Shown here: piece after piece, positions 24,563 to 32,658 of the stretch | Layout of the letters: each line of letters starts with the position of its first letter | How positions within the stretch are numbered: position 1 is the stretch's first letter | Assembly (NCBI GenBank): GCA_026388815.1 | Contig: JAPLJA010000259.1 | Location: 1 to 33,686, forward strand | Direction: 5' to 3' | Source of the DNA: Pseudomonadota bacterium | Lineage (GTDB): Bacteria; Desulfobacterota; WTBG01; JAPLJA01 | Length of the DNA stretch: 33,686 nucleotides | The notes under the pieces: generated by a model | Told to the model about the DNA's origin: nothing | Database searches by the model: none | What the model saw: the letters and a program-made list of their open reading frames with translations, nothing else | Made by a program: the position numbers and the translations under genes

Positions 24563-24738
24563 TAAAAAACCCGAAACTCGAAACTAATACAAGGGCATTA
24601 AGTAAAGCGTCATTGCGAGGAGTGAAACGACGAAGCAATCTCTTGTTTATGAGGTGAGATTGCCACGCTCCCGTTGGTCGCTCGCAATGACAATGTAATA
24701 ATTAATGTGTTTGTATTAAAACAAAATATTTTCATTCT
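24563..24738. repeat. Intergenic gap with an 83-base palindromic repeat element
   Basis: Inside the gap lies an element at 24609-24691: left arm GTCATTGCGAG...GCAATCTC (24609-24642), right arm GAGATTGCC...CTCGCAATGAC (24656-24691). The termini are perfect inverted repeats and the centres diverge. GTCATTGCGAG-headed palindromes are a known widespread bacterial repeat type. Left of it are AAACCCGAAACTCGAAACT words; right of it is an AT-rich stretch. No gene. Confidence 0.75.
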
Positions 24739-25203
24739 TCATTTTCTTAACGGGTTTGGCCCGAGTTTTTTGATTTCCTCGGTAAAGTTCTGTATGGTCT
24801 CAGCAAACTTCGGCCCTTCCGATGCTGATATCCATTCAAGGTGGAGCCTCTCCGGCTCGATTCCGACGTGCTCGAGGAGTTGCTTCGCCAGGAGCATCCG
24901 TCTCCGGGCATAGTAGTTCCCCTTCATGTAATGGCACTCTCCCGGATGGCAGCCGCCTACGAGGACGCCGTCCAAGCCCCCGGTCAGAGCCTTTAATATA
25001 TAAATGGGGCTCACCCGGGCTGAGCACATCACCCTCACCACCCGGACATTGGGTGGATACTGGAGCCTGCTCACCCCGGCAAGATCAGCGCCGGCGTAAC
25101 TGCACCAGTTGCAGAGAAAGCCGATGATCAGCGGCTCGAAACCTTCTTGTTTTGGGTTTCGGGTTTCGGGTTTCGGGTTTGTAGCTTTTAGATCTTTATT
25201 CAT
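24739..25203 (-). CDS. mvhD: MvhD-family [2Fe-2S] subunit, cysteine form (AOR-linked copy)
   Basis: A 154-residue Mvh[29 protein letters not shown] and GVLVGGCHPGECHYMKGNYY, then LEWISASEGPKFAE. Here the motif has Cys where the paralogue at 16998 has Sec, and no winged helix follows. It should feed or drain HdrA at 25206, two bases upstream. Oddly, residues 8-18 (NPKPETRNPKQ) are encoded by a heptameric AACCCGA repeat of the same kind as found in gaps, so the N-terminus seems built from repeat DNA; family proteins normally begin near FEPLIIGFLCNW. No better start codon is visible. Confidence 0.9.
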   Translation of the reverse strand: MNKDLKATNPKPETRNPKQEGFEPLIIGFLCNWCSYAGADLAGVSRLQYPPNVRVVRVMCSARVSPIYILKALTGGLDGVLVGGCHPGECHYMKGNYYARRRMLLAKQLLEHVGIEPERLHLEWISASEGPKFAETIQNFTEEIKKLGPNPLRK

Positions 25204-25205
25204 AT

Positions 25206-28200
25206 TTAACTCGTAACTTCAAACTCGGAACTCGCAACTTCTTCAATGAGGGCATCTACCTCTGCCATGATCTGGAGGTCCTGGAAGTTCTGGACAAAGC
25301 AGGCTGCAGAAGGGCAGCAGGCAGCGCAATTGCCGCATCCCTTGCAGAGCACCTCATTGACCTGCGCCACATGTTCCTTTTCATCAAAGCTGATCGCCTC
25401 ATAGGGGCAGACCCGGACACAGAGCATGCATCCGGAGCACCTCTCCCTGTCAATCGAGGCAACGACCCCCTCGCTCAGCAGGGTATCTTTTACCAGGACC
25501 GTGGTGGCACGCGAGGCAGCAGCCTGCGCCTGGGCAATGGACTCATCGATGAACTTGGGAAAGTGGGCAAGCCCGCACATGAATACCCCCTCGGTGGCAA
25601 AGTCCACCGGCCTGAGCTTCATGTGGGCCTCGAGGAAGAAGCCGTCCTGGGTGAGTGGCACCTTGAAGAACTGAGAAAGCTCCTTATTCTCTTTTGGGGC
25701 ACACGTGGCAGCAGCGAGCGCCAGGATATCAGTGTCGATGACCAGATGCTCCTTTACGATCGGGTCATAGACGCTCACCATGAGAGAAGACTTTGTTCCC
25801 TCTTTTACCGCTTCCACCTTCGGCTTGTTATCCAGGTCATAGCGGATGAAGATGATCCCGAGGTCCCGTGCCTTCTGGTAGAGTTCCTCTTTGAACCCGT
25901 AGGTGCGGATGTCGCGGTAGAGGATGAAGATATTGATCTCAGGGTTGAGCTCCTTGAGCTTCAAAGCGAGCTTGATGGACTGGGTACAGCAGACCCGGCT
26001 GCAGTAGGGCCGTTTCTCTTCCCGTGAGCCCACGCACTGGATGAATACGGCATTCTTCCCCTTCTTCAGGCGGGCACTCTTCTTCGCTATCTCGCCTTCC
26101 AGCTCCAGCAGGGTTGTCACCCTGCGGTCTTTCTGGTAGAGGTATTCTTCAGGCTTATATTCAAAGGCACCGGTGGCGATGATCGCCACGCCGTGCTCTA
26201 TCTGGACGGGTTTGCCTTTGGCCGCAATCTCGGTCTTGAAGTTTCCTACATAACCTAACACCTTCGTGATGGCTGCTTCGGTATACACCATGATCATGGG
26301 GTTATGGGAAACCTTTTCCATGAGGGAGGAGAGGTATGCAGGTATCTCCTCGCCGTTCAGACTGTAGTGGAGCCTCCGGGCAAGCCCTCCCAGCTCCTTT
26401 TCCTTTTCGATGAGATGAACCTTGAATCCCTGCTCAGCAAGGTTCAGGGCTGCATTCATCCCCGCAATCCCTCCTCCTACCACGAGGGCTTCGTGGGAGA
26501 GGGTCAGGGAATGCTGCTTTAACGGCTTGAGGAGGGCAGCCTTGGCCACTGCCATTTTCACCAGGTTCTTTGCCTTTTCCGTTGCCTCTTCCTTTTCATG
26601 CATGTGGACCCAGGAGCACTGGTCGCGGATATTCGCCATCTCGAAGAGATAGCGGTTCAGTCCGGCCTCTTTCATGGTCTCCTGGAAGAGAGGTTCATGG
26701 GTCCTCGGCGTACAGGCAGAAACGACGATCCGGTTCAAGTTGTGCTCTTTGATCTTCTCCTTGATCTTCTCCTGCGTATCCTGAGAACAGGTATAGAGGT
26801 TCTGGTCTACAAAGGCCACGTGGGGAAGGGTGGCAGCGTATTCCTTCACCCTGGTTACATCCACCACGCCGGCGATGTTGATCCCGCAGTGACAGACAAA
26901 GACGCCAATCCGGGGCTCTTCTCCTTCTACCGGTTTCTCCGGCGGGTACTCCTTCTCTTCGACTAAGCTCTTCCTCACCTCCCCGAGCAGGGCTGAGGAG
27001 TTTCCTGCTGCCCCGCTTGCTTGCATCACCGTCTCAGGGATGTCCTTCGGTCCCTGGAAGGCGCCGGCAACGAAGATCCCGGGCCTGGTCGCTGCGAGGG
27101 GCGCGAATTCAGAAGTCCTGCAGAAGCCATACTGGTTCAGTTCAATGCCGAGCGTGTCAGCCAGTCCCTTCGCGCTCGGGGTAGGCTCCATCCCGACTGA
27201 GAGAACGAGGAGGTCGAATGCTTCCTTCCTGACCTTTCCGTCCTCAGTGACGTACTCAAGGATGAGGTCCTTGTCTTCGGTTTCCGCTACTGATGAGACC
27301 ATGGAGCGGAGAAAGTGGATTCCCTGCGCCTTGGCCTGTTCATAGTAGGCATCAAATCCCTTGCCGTAGGCCCGCAGGTCCATGAAGAAGATGGTGATAT
27401 CAAGGTCGGGGGCATGTTCCCTCGCAATGATTGACTCCTTGATTGCGTACATGCAGCAAACGGATGAGCAGTAGGGATTGCCTACCGTTACGTCCCGGGA
27501 GCCTACGCACTGGATAAAGGCGATCTTGTGGGGGTGTTTCCGGTCTGATGGCCGTTCCACGTTGCCCTTATAGGGGCCGGATGCGGAAAGGACCCGCTCG
27601 AACTGGATGCTCGTAACCACGTTCTCAAATCTTCCGTAGCCGTAGTGATATTTGGCGAGGGGTGAAAATTCGCTGAACCCCGGGATCAGGATCACGGAAC
27701 CGACATTCACCTCGATGGTCTCTTCCTTCTCGTCAAAGTTTATCGCCTTGCTCTGGCAGAACTTTTCGCATAACTTGCATTTCCCCTTGGTGAGATAACG
27801 GCAGTGTTCAGGGTCAATCAGATAGGACAGGGGAACCGCCTGGGGGTAGGGGATGTAGATTGCCCTTCTCTCCATGAGCCCCTCGTTATATTCATCCTTT
27901 ACCTTGATGGGGCACTTCTCGGTGCAGGCACCGCAGGCTACGCATTTCTCAATGTCCACGTACCGGGGCTTCTTTAACAGGGTGACGGTGAAGTTCCCTG
28001 CGTCCCCCTTGATGCCGGTCACGCTGGTGTTGGTCAGGATCTCGATGTTCTTGTGTCTGCCGCACTCCACCAGCTTGGGCGAGAGGATGCACATGGAGCA
28101 GTCGTTGGTGGGGAACGTCTTGTCAAGCTGTGCCATCACCCCGCCGATGGCAGGCGAGTCCTCAACAAGATAAACCTTGTATCCGCTCTCTGCGAGATCG

Positions 28201-28280
28201 AGGGCAGCCTGGACTCCGCCCACTCCGCCGCCTATCACCATGACAGCGCCGATCTTTTCCTTCCCTTTCATCAACTCCAT
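25206..28280 (-). CDS. hdrA: HdrA-like flavin/Fe-S subunit (AOR-linked copy)
   Basis: A 1024-residue paralogue of the HdrA at 17914 with the same order: FAD motif VIGGGVGG, DCSMCILSPKLVECGRH, CVACGACTEKCP, QCVGSRD with YCSSVCC, CHCGINIAGVVDV, a second fold VVGGGIAG, and C-terminal CSGCMLCVRVCP and CKGCGNCAACCP. It is the likely flavin site for splitting or merging electrons between AOR, ferredoxin and MvhD. It lies six bases after the ferredoxin at 28287 and two before MvhD. The last residues (SSEFEVTS) are encoded by a GAGTT-type repeat, so the 3' end seems to run into repeat DNA. Confidence 0.93.
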   Translation of the reverse strand: MELMKGKEKIGAVMVIGGGVGGVQAALDLAESGYKVYLVEDSPAIGGVMAQLDKTFPTNDCSMCILSPKLVECGRHKNIEILTNTSVTGIKGDAGNFTVTLLKKPRYVDIEKCVACGACTEKCPIKVKDEYNEGLMERRAIYIPYPQAVPLSYLIDPEHCRYLTKGKCKLCEKFCQSKAINFDEKEETIEVNVGSVILIPGFSEFSPLAKYHYGYGRFENVVTSIQFERVLSASGPYKGNVERPSDRKHPHKIAFIQCVGSRDVTVGNPYCSSVCCMYAIKESIIAREHAPDLDITIFFMDLRAYGKGFDAYYEQAKAQGIHFLRSMVSSVAETEDKDLILEYVTEDGKVRKEAFDLLVLSVGMEPTPSAKGLADTLGIELNQYGFCRTSEFAPLAATRPGIFVAGAFQGPKDIPETVMQASGAAGNSSALLGEVRKSLVEEKEYPPEKPVEGEEPRIGVFVCHCGINIAGVVDVTRVKEYAATLPHVAFVDQNLYTCSQDTQEKIKEKIKEHNLNRIVVSACTPRTHEPLFQETMKEAGLNRYLFEMANIRDQCSWVHMHEKEEATEKAKNLVKMAVAKAALLKPLKQHSLTLSHEALVVGGGIAGMNAALNLAEQGFKVHLIEKEKELGGLARRLHYSLNGEEIPAYLSSLMEKVSHNPMIMVYTEAAITKVLGYVGNFKTEIAAKGKPVQIEHGVAIIATGAFEYKPEEYLYQKDRRVTTLLELEGEIAKKSARLKKGKNAVFIQCVGSREEKRPYCSRVCCTQSIKLALKLKELNPEINIFILYRDIRTYGFKEELYQKARDLGIIFIRYDLDNKPKVEAVKEGTKSSLMVSVYDPIVKEHLVIDTDILALAAATCAPKENKELSQFFKVPLTQDGFFLEAHMKLRPVDFATEGVFMCGLAHFPKFIDESIAQAQAAASRATTVLVKDTLLSEGVVASIDRERCSGCMLCVRVCPYEAISFDEKEHVAQVNEVLCKGCGNCAACCPSAACFVQNFQDLQIMAEVDALIEEVASSEFEVTS

Positions 28281-28286
28281 CGTGCT

Positions 28287-28661
28287 CTATTCCTCAACTA
28301 CGGTTATGGCAGCGCACGGGCACCACTTGACACAGTCTGGATCAGGCGGATCCCCGCAGAAATCGCACTTCAGATTCACCTGGGTCTCCGGCTCTTTAAA
28401 CCACGGTTTGATGGGGCAGGATGCCCGGCAGATGACACAGGCATCATACTGCCGCCCCTGGATGGAGACCATGTTCTTTGAGGTGCACTCTGCGTCATTG
28501 AACGGGCCGGCCACCACCGGGTAGAAAAGGTCATCTGCCATGAATACCCTGATCCGAGATTTTTCAGGATTCACCGAGCCCGGGTAATGCTTCAGGGAAC
28601 AGGCAACCTCGCAGCGCCGGCAGCCAATGCAGATTTCATGGTCAATCTTTAAACGTTTCAT
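28287..28661 (-). CDS. Poly-[4Fe-4S] ferredoxin, AOR-associated (DmsB-like)
   Basis: A 124-residue protein with cysteine groups CIGCRRCEVAC (11-21), CVICRASCP and CDFCGDPPDPDCVKWCP, enough for three to four [4Fe-4S] clusters, plus the NPEKSRIRV element shared with the ferredoxin at 13991. Such ferredoxins accompany AOR-type enzymes and move electrons out of them. It lies between AOR (upstream) and HdrA (six bases downstream), exactly where an AOR-to-HdrA wire would be expected. Confidence 0.87.
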   Translation of the reverse strand: MKRLKIDHEICIGCRRCEVACSLKHYPGSVNPEKSRIRVFMADDLFYPVVAGPFNDAECTSKNMVSIQGRQYDACVICRASCPIKPWFKEPETQVNLKCDFCGDPPDPDCVKWCPCAAITVVEE

Positions 28662-28853
28662 GTATTAAAAAATCCTAAATTAGAATTACTAAATCCAAAA
28701 CATTCAAGCGTTCAACTGTCAGCGGTCAGCTTTCAGCCTCATTTAATGGGCAACCACGGGGGGTTGCCCCTACATAAAACCGAAGGCCCGCCTTGCGGGT
28801 AGGTCTTTTATTCATCATTCCGCAATCCGAAATCCGCAATCCGCACTCCGAAA
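28662..28853. repeat. Repeat-filled gap between AOR and its ferredoxin
   Basis: It contains CAGCGGTCAGCTTTCAGC words, a palindrome at 28748-28773 (GGGCAACC...GGTTGCCCCTAC, GTAGGGG-headed on the minus strand), a short hairpin CCCGC-CTT-GCGGG (28787-28799) and AATCCGCAATCCGCA words up to the AOR stop. No gene. Confidence 0.7.
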
Positions 28854-30671
28854 TTACTTCAGCCCCAGTTCCTTCATCTTCTCCGGGGTTGGATTTCCCT
28901 CCTTATCCCATCCCCTCAGCTCATAGTACTCAGCAAGCATTCCCTTCAGCTCGCATACCCTCCCTTTCGCAGGACCATCCTTCATCGGCTCGTTTAAGAA
29001 TGTGAGCGGCAGGGTATCGTCCTTTCCGCTCAGCCCGGCCCTGAGATTGAACGAACGCTCTGCATTCCATACCCTCTCTCCGGCCTTGAGCAGGGAAGCA
29101 AGGGTGAAGTTCAATCCGGCCCCCCCTTCCAGCATGGGCAGGATCTCGTCAATCCAGATCCCCCAGAGGAGGAGCGGGCATAAGCCGCTTGAGTCTGATA
29201 CGGCTGTTACATCCTGGTATTCCTTTACCAGCAGCGCCTTTCCTTCCGGTGAAAGGGGATCAACCTTCTTCCTGATTCCGAAGATCTCAGAGATCAGGGT
29301 AAAGCCGTTTGCATGGGTGGCCCCGGTACTGGAGGTGGCAAAGTGGAGGCCGAGCCCCTGGATGCCCCGGGGATCATAGGGAGGCATCTCCTGCCGTTTC
29401 ACCCCTATGAACAGTTCAGGATGCCCGAGACTCCGGGCGAGTTCAAAACCGCCTTCTCCCATGTTCTCGCCGAAGCCCTGTCCCTCGCCAATCCGCTTCA
29501 CTGACTCAACCATTGCTTCGGCATTCCCGAAGGTGAAGGGGTAGCCGATCTCTTTCTCCTTCAGGATCTTCCTCTCAAAGAGGTCCATGGCAAGTGCGAT
29601 GACCGAGCCGGTGGATACGGGGTCAAGCCCCAGCTCGAGGCAGAGAAGGTGTGCCCTTTCAATCGCTGCTATCTGCCCGATCCCGCAGGCGATCCCCAGC
29701 ATGCCCAGGGCGTCGTAGTCTGCTCCTTCGATGGGCAGGGGCATATCCGGCTCATTCAGCTCCAGGACCTTCCTGCAGCCGATGGGGCAGCCATAGCAGG
29801 CGCGGCTTTTCTTCTGGATGGTATCAGCGATGAGTTCCCCGCTCACCTGATGGGCGTTTTCAAAGATGCCCGACTGGAAATTCCGGTACGGAAGAATGCC
29901 CCTCGAGTTAAGGATGCTTACCAGGAAGGGGGTGCCGAGGTTCCTCAATGCCTGGGAGACCATTGATGTGGTCTTGAACCGGGAGAGGGCCTCGGTGACA
30001 GCAGTGGTAAAGGTTTCCTGGGCTGCGAGGGTTATGTCCCCGGTTCCCTTGGCTGCGATTGCCTTGAGGTTCTTCGACCCCATGACAGCGCCGACGCCTG
30101 AACGGGCAGCCATCCTGAACTTGTCATTCACGATGGAGGAAATCCTTAAGAGACGTTCACCGGCCGGGCCGATACTGAGTATGGAGCACTCACGTGCTTG
30201 CCAGGGGTCTTCCCATTCAGCCCTGATCTGGGCTTCCGTCTGATGGGTGGTAGCGCCCCAGAGGTGCGATGCGTTCAGGATCTCGACCTTCCCGTTATTG
30301 AGGGTGATGAATACCGGATAGGGGGCCTTCCCCTCCACAATCATCAGGTCGTATCCTGCAAATTTCAGCTCTGTTCCGAAGTTGCCGTCACAGCCTGAAC
30401 AGGCAATCGCCCCGGTTAAGGGGGACTTGGTTACAACAAAGAATTCACAACTGCACAGAGCGCCGGTACCGGTGAGGGTACCGGTGGCAAAGACGAGCTT
30501 ATTCTCAGCGCTTAAGGGATCAACCGTAGCGTCAATCTCATCCGAGAGAACTTTTACACCCAGGCCTCTTCCGCCAATGAAATCCTTAAAGAGGCGGGTA
30601 TCCAATTCTTCCACGGTGTGCGTCCCCCGGGTGAGATCAATTCTCAAAGCCCTTCCCCGGAACCCGGCCAT
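28854..30671 (-). CDS. aor: Tungsten-type aldehyde:ferredoxin oxidoreductase
   Basis: A 605-residue AOR-family enzyme with a bis-pterin W (or Mo) site that interconverts aldehydes and carboxylic acids with ferredoxin. The [4Fe-4S] ligands are all present: Cys292, 295, 299 (CYGCPIGC) and Cys498 (SSGLCPLL), the same spacing as Pyrococcus AOR. ARSGVGAVMGSKNLKAIAAK (189-208) is the family pterin-binding signature; FIGGRGLGVK lies at 31-40. It begins on the last base of the ferredoxin stop (30671). The HdrA and MvhD downstream recall benzoyl-CoA reductase class II (Bam) clusters, whose BamB is also an AOR relative, but the length and motifs favour a true AOR. Substrate unknown. Confidence 0.92.
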   Translation of the reverse strand: MAGFRGRALRIDLTRGTHTVEELDTRLFKDFIGGRGLGVKVLSDEIDATVDPLSAENKLVFATGTLTGTGALCSCEFFVVTKSPLTGAIACSGCDGNFGTELKFAGYDLMIVEGKAPYPVFITLNNGKVEILNASHLWGATTHQTEAQIRAEWEDPWQARECSILSIGPAGERLLRISSIVNDKFRMAARSGVGAVMGSKNLKAIAAKGTGDITLAAQETFTTAVTEALSRFKTTSMVSQALRNLGTPFLVSILNSRGILPYRNFQSGIFENAHQVSGELIADTIQKKSRACYGCPIGCRKVLELNEPDMPLPIEGADYDALGMLGIACGIGQIAAIERAHLLCLELGLDPVSTGSVIALAMDLFERKILKEKEIGYPFTFGNAEAMVESVKRIGEGQGFGENMGEGGFELARSLGHPELFIGVKRQEMPPYDPRGIQGLGLHFATSSTGATHANGFTLISEIFGIRKKVDPLSPEGKALLVKEYQDVTAVSDSSGLCPLLLWGIWIDEILPMLEGGAGLNFTLASLLKAGERVWNAERSFNLRAGLSGKDDTLPLTFLNEPMKDGPAKGRVCELKGMLAEYYELRGWDKEGNPTPEKMKELGLK

Positions 30672-30949
30672 CAGAGCTTTCCTCCCAGGATTTGAAAGAA
30701 GGTCTTGGTATTCCCCTTCTCAATGAGGGTAATGGCAAAGCCGGGGCAGGCTACCACGCAGTCATTGCACATTGTGCAGTCCACCGGCTTGATCACCTCA
30801 GGGATATTGTAATCATTCAGGGCGAGCACCTTGTTCGGACACACGTCGACACAGACCTTGCACTTCACGCACCATTTCGGTGAGATATTGACGCATTGCT
30901 TATGGTACTTGCTCTCTGTCTCTTTGGTCTTCTTTTTCTTCGATATCAT
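30671..30949 (-). CDS. 2[4Fe-4S] ferredoxin preceding AOR
   Basis: A 92-residue ferredoxin with a lysine-rich N-terminus and two motifs, CVKCKVCVDVCP (27-38) and CTMCNDCVVACP, the classic two-cluster arrangement. It is a likely direct electron acceptor of AOR: its stop shares a base with the AOR start. The start at 30949 lies just after the WD40 stop (30953) without its own Shine-Dalgarno, so it appears to be translated by coupling to that gene. Confidence 0.9.
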   Translation of the reverse strand: MISKKKKTKETESKYHKQCVNISPKWCVKCKVCVDVCPNKVLALNDYNIPEVIKPVDCTMCNDCVVACPGFAITLIEKGNTKTFFQILGGKL

Positions 30950-30952
30950 CGC

Positions 30953-32626
30953 TTACTGTATCGCCCAGAGCTGACAGGTTCCGTCGTCTGAACCGGAGAT
31001 GAGGTATTTCCCTTTCGGGTCAAAGGCAACTGATTCCACTTGGTTGGTATGGCCGGAAAAAGTATTCACCAGGGCACGTTTCCTGAGATCCCAGAGGTCG
31101 ACCATAGTTCCACCCCGCGCAGCAGCAAGATACTTCCCGTCGTTACTTATTGCTATAGACCAGATACGGTCTGTTTTCTCACCAAGGGTTCCTACTGACT
31201 TGCCGACCGCTAAATCCCAGAGGGCCATACCGCCCTTTTCAGAGGCGGTAATCAGGTATCTCCCTTCCGGCAGGAAAGAGAGCGACCAGACCTCTCCCCC
31301 ATCACTCTTGAGAATACGTACCGCTTTTCCCATCGCCACATCCCAGACCCGTACGGTTCCATCCTGTGAACCGGATGTGATATATTTTCCATCAGGGCTG
31401 AAACTGGCTGTCCACACCGGCTTTCTGTGGCCGGTGAGTGCCTTGACCTCGATCCCCTCAAGCACATCCCAGATCCTGATTGTCCTGTCGTCAGAACCGG
31501 ATGCGAGATAATCGCCGTCAGGGCTGAAGCAGAGTGAAGTGACATAATCGGTATGTCCCTTCAGGGTCTTCAGTTCAATCCCTTTTTCATAATCCCAGAG
31601 TTTTATGGTGTCATCATCCGATGATGAAGCTAAGAGCTTTCCATCCGGGCTGAACCTCACGGAATTTACATCGTCGGTATGGCCCTTCAACGTGGTTACA
31701 AGGACATTCGTCTCATAATTCCAGATGCGGAGGCAGTTGTCCTTGGAGCCTGAAGCGAAGAGGGGTTGTGAAGGATGAAAGGCGACTGACCATACATGGC
31801 CGGTGTACCCTTCAATGGTCTTCAGGAGTTTACCGCTCTTTGCTTCCCAGAACCGGATCGTGTTGTCTCTCGAACCTGAGACGATGTGTTTTCCATCCGG
31901 ACTGAAGTTCAGTGACCAGACAAAACTTGTATGACCGATAAGGGTCTTGATCTCTTTGCCGGTTGCAACGTTCCAGAGCTTGATGGTCCCGTCGTCTGAG
32001 GCAGAGGCCAGGTATTTTCCCTCAGGATCGAAACAGACTGCGATTACATAATCTCCGTGTCCTTCGAGGGTTTTAATATTCTTCCCTTCACGGTCCCAGA
32101 TCTTTATCGTCTTATCATCCGAGCCGGAGACGATATATTTCATGTTCGGGGAGAAGTCGATGGATTCGATGATGTTGGCATGGCCTTCGAGCACCTTCAC
32201 CTCTTCCCCGGTCTTCACGTCCCAGAGCCTGATGGTGTCGTCGTTGGAGCCGGATGCCAGGAGCTTCCCGTCAGGGCTGAAGCGGACAGAGGTTACGTCG
32301 TCCTTGTGCCCTTTAAGTGTCCTGATGGCCTTTCCGGTCTTCACGTCCCAGAGCCTGATGGTGTCGTCGTTGGAGCCGGATGCCAGGAGCTTCCCGTCAG
32401 GGCTATAGTTTACGGTGACCACATAGTCTTTATGCTGGGTCAGTGACTTTATTAGCTGTAAATCCTTTACCCGGTAGATTTCGATTCCCCGGGTGGTGGC
32501 GACGGCAATTGATTCACCATCCGGTGAATATTTACAGTCAAAGAGCCACCCCTTGCCGAAGTGCCTGACAGGTTTTACCACAGGCTTCACAGCTTTCATC
32601 TTTTCTGTCACACGTAAGGACTTCAC
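30953..32626 (-). CDS. WD40-repeat beta-propeller protein
   Basis: A 557-residue protein made almost wholly of 13 WD40 units of about 42 residues (typical unit SVRFSPDGKLLASGSNDDTI, then RLWD). No signal peptide, membrane segment or catalytic domain is seen, so a cytosolic binding scaffold is likely. Two neighbouring units share a 71-base identical stretch (32208-32278 and 32334-32404), evidence of recent internal duplication. The start is GTG 32626, or ATG 32599 (MKAVKPVVKPVRHFGKG); neither has a strong ribosome site. It lies between the CoA-transferase and the AOR ferredoxin with gaps of only 3 to 60 bases, so it is part of that operon. Confidence 0.9.
   Translation of the reverse strand: MKSLRVTEKMKAVKPVVKPVRHFGKGWLFDCKYSPDGESIAVATTRGIEIYRVKDLQLIKSLTQHKDYVVTVNYSPDGKLLASGSNDDTIRLWDVKTGKAIRTLKGHKDDVTSVRFSPDGKLLASGSNDDTIRLWDVKTGEEVKVLEGHANIIESIDFSPNMKYIVSGSDDKTIKIWDREGKNIKTLEGHGDYVIAVCFDPEGKYLASASDDGTIKLWNVATGKEIKTLIGHTSFVWSLNFSPDGKHIVSGSRDNTIRFWEAKSGKLLKTIEGYTGHVWSVAFHPSQPLFASGSKDNCLRIWNYETNVLVTTLKGHTDDVNSVRFSPDGKLLASSSDDDTIKLWDYEKGIELKTLKGHTDYVTSLCFSPDGDYLASGSDDRTIRIWDVLEGIEVKALTGHRKPVWTASFSPDGKYITSGSQDGTVRVWDVAMGKAVRILKSDGGEVWSLSFLPEGRYLITASEKGGMALWDLAVGKSVGTLGEKTDRIWSIAISNDGKYLAAARGGTMVDLWDLRKRALVNTFSGHTNQVESVAFDPKGKYLISGSDDGTCQLWAIQ
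32208..32404. repeat. Exact 71-base duplication inside the WD40 gene
   Basis: Bases 32208-32278 and 32334-32404 are identical. They are offset by 126 bases, one WD40 unit of 42 codons. Other units are clearly diverged, so this copy is young or kept alike by recombination. Confidence 0.85.
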
Positions 32627-32658
32627 AACAGGTAATACGTAATTGGGCCAGCTATTCT

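Noticed and set aside
24609-24691. Palindromic element as a tRNA or structured RNA gene
   Set aside because: No cloverleaf or anticodon arm; the fold is a single long imperfect hairpin of a known dispersed-repeat type.
17914-28280. HdrB hidden among the Hdr genes
   Set aside because: No CCG-type cysteine motif protein is present; every gene in the run is otherwise assigned.
28784-28803. CCCGC-CTT-GCGGG hairpin as an AOR terminator
   Set aside because: On the minus strand the stem is short and the following T run is interrupted by CCTTCGG; more likely part of a repeat.
28854-30671. AOR as a class II benzoyl-CoA reductase (BamB)
   Set aside because: The HdrA/MvhD context is similar, but no BamC-type or BamG-I genes are seen, and the cysteine spacing and length fit AOR; left open only as an alternative.
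30953-32626. Regular 126-base periodicity as a CRISPR or tandem non-coding array
   Set aside because: The period is one WD40 unit of 42 codons in an uninterrupted frame, and units are diverged at DNA level except for one duplicated pair.
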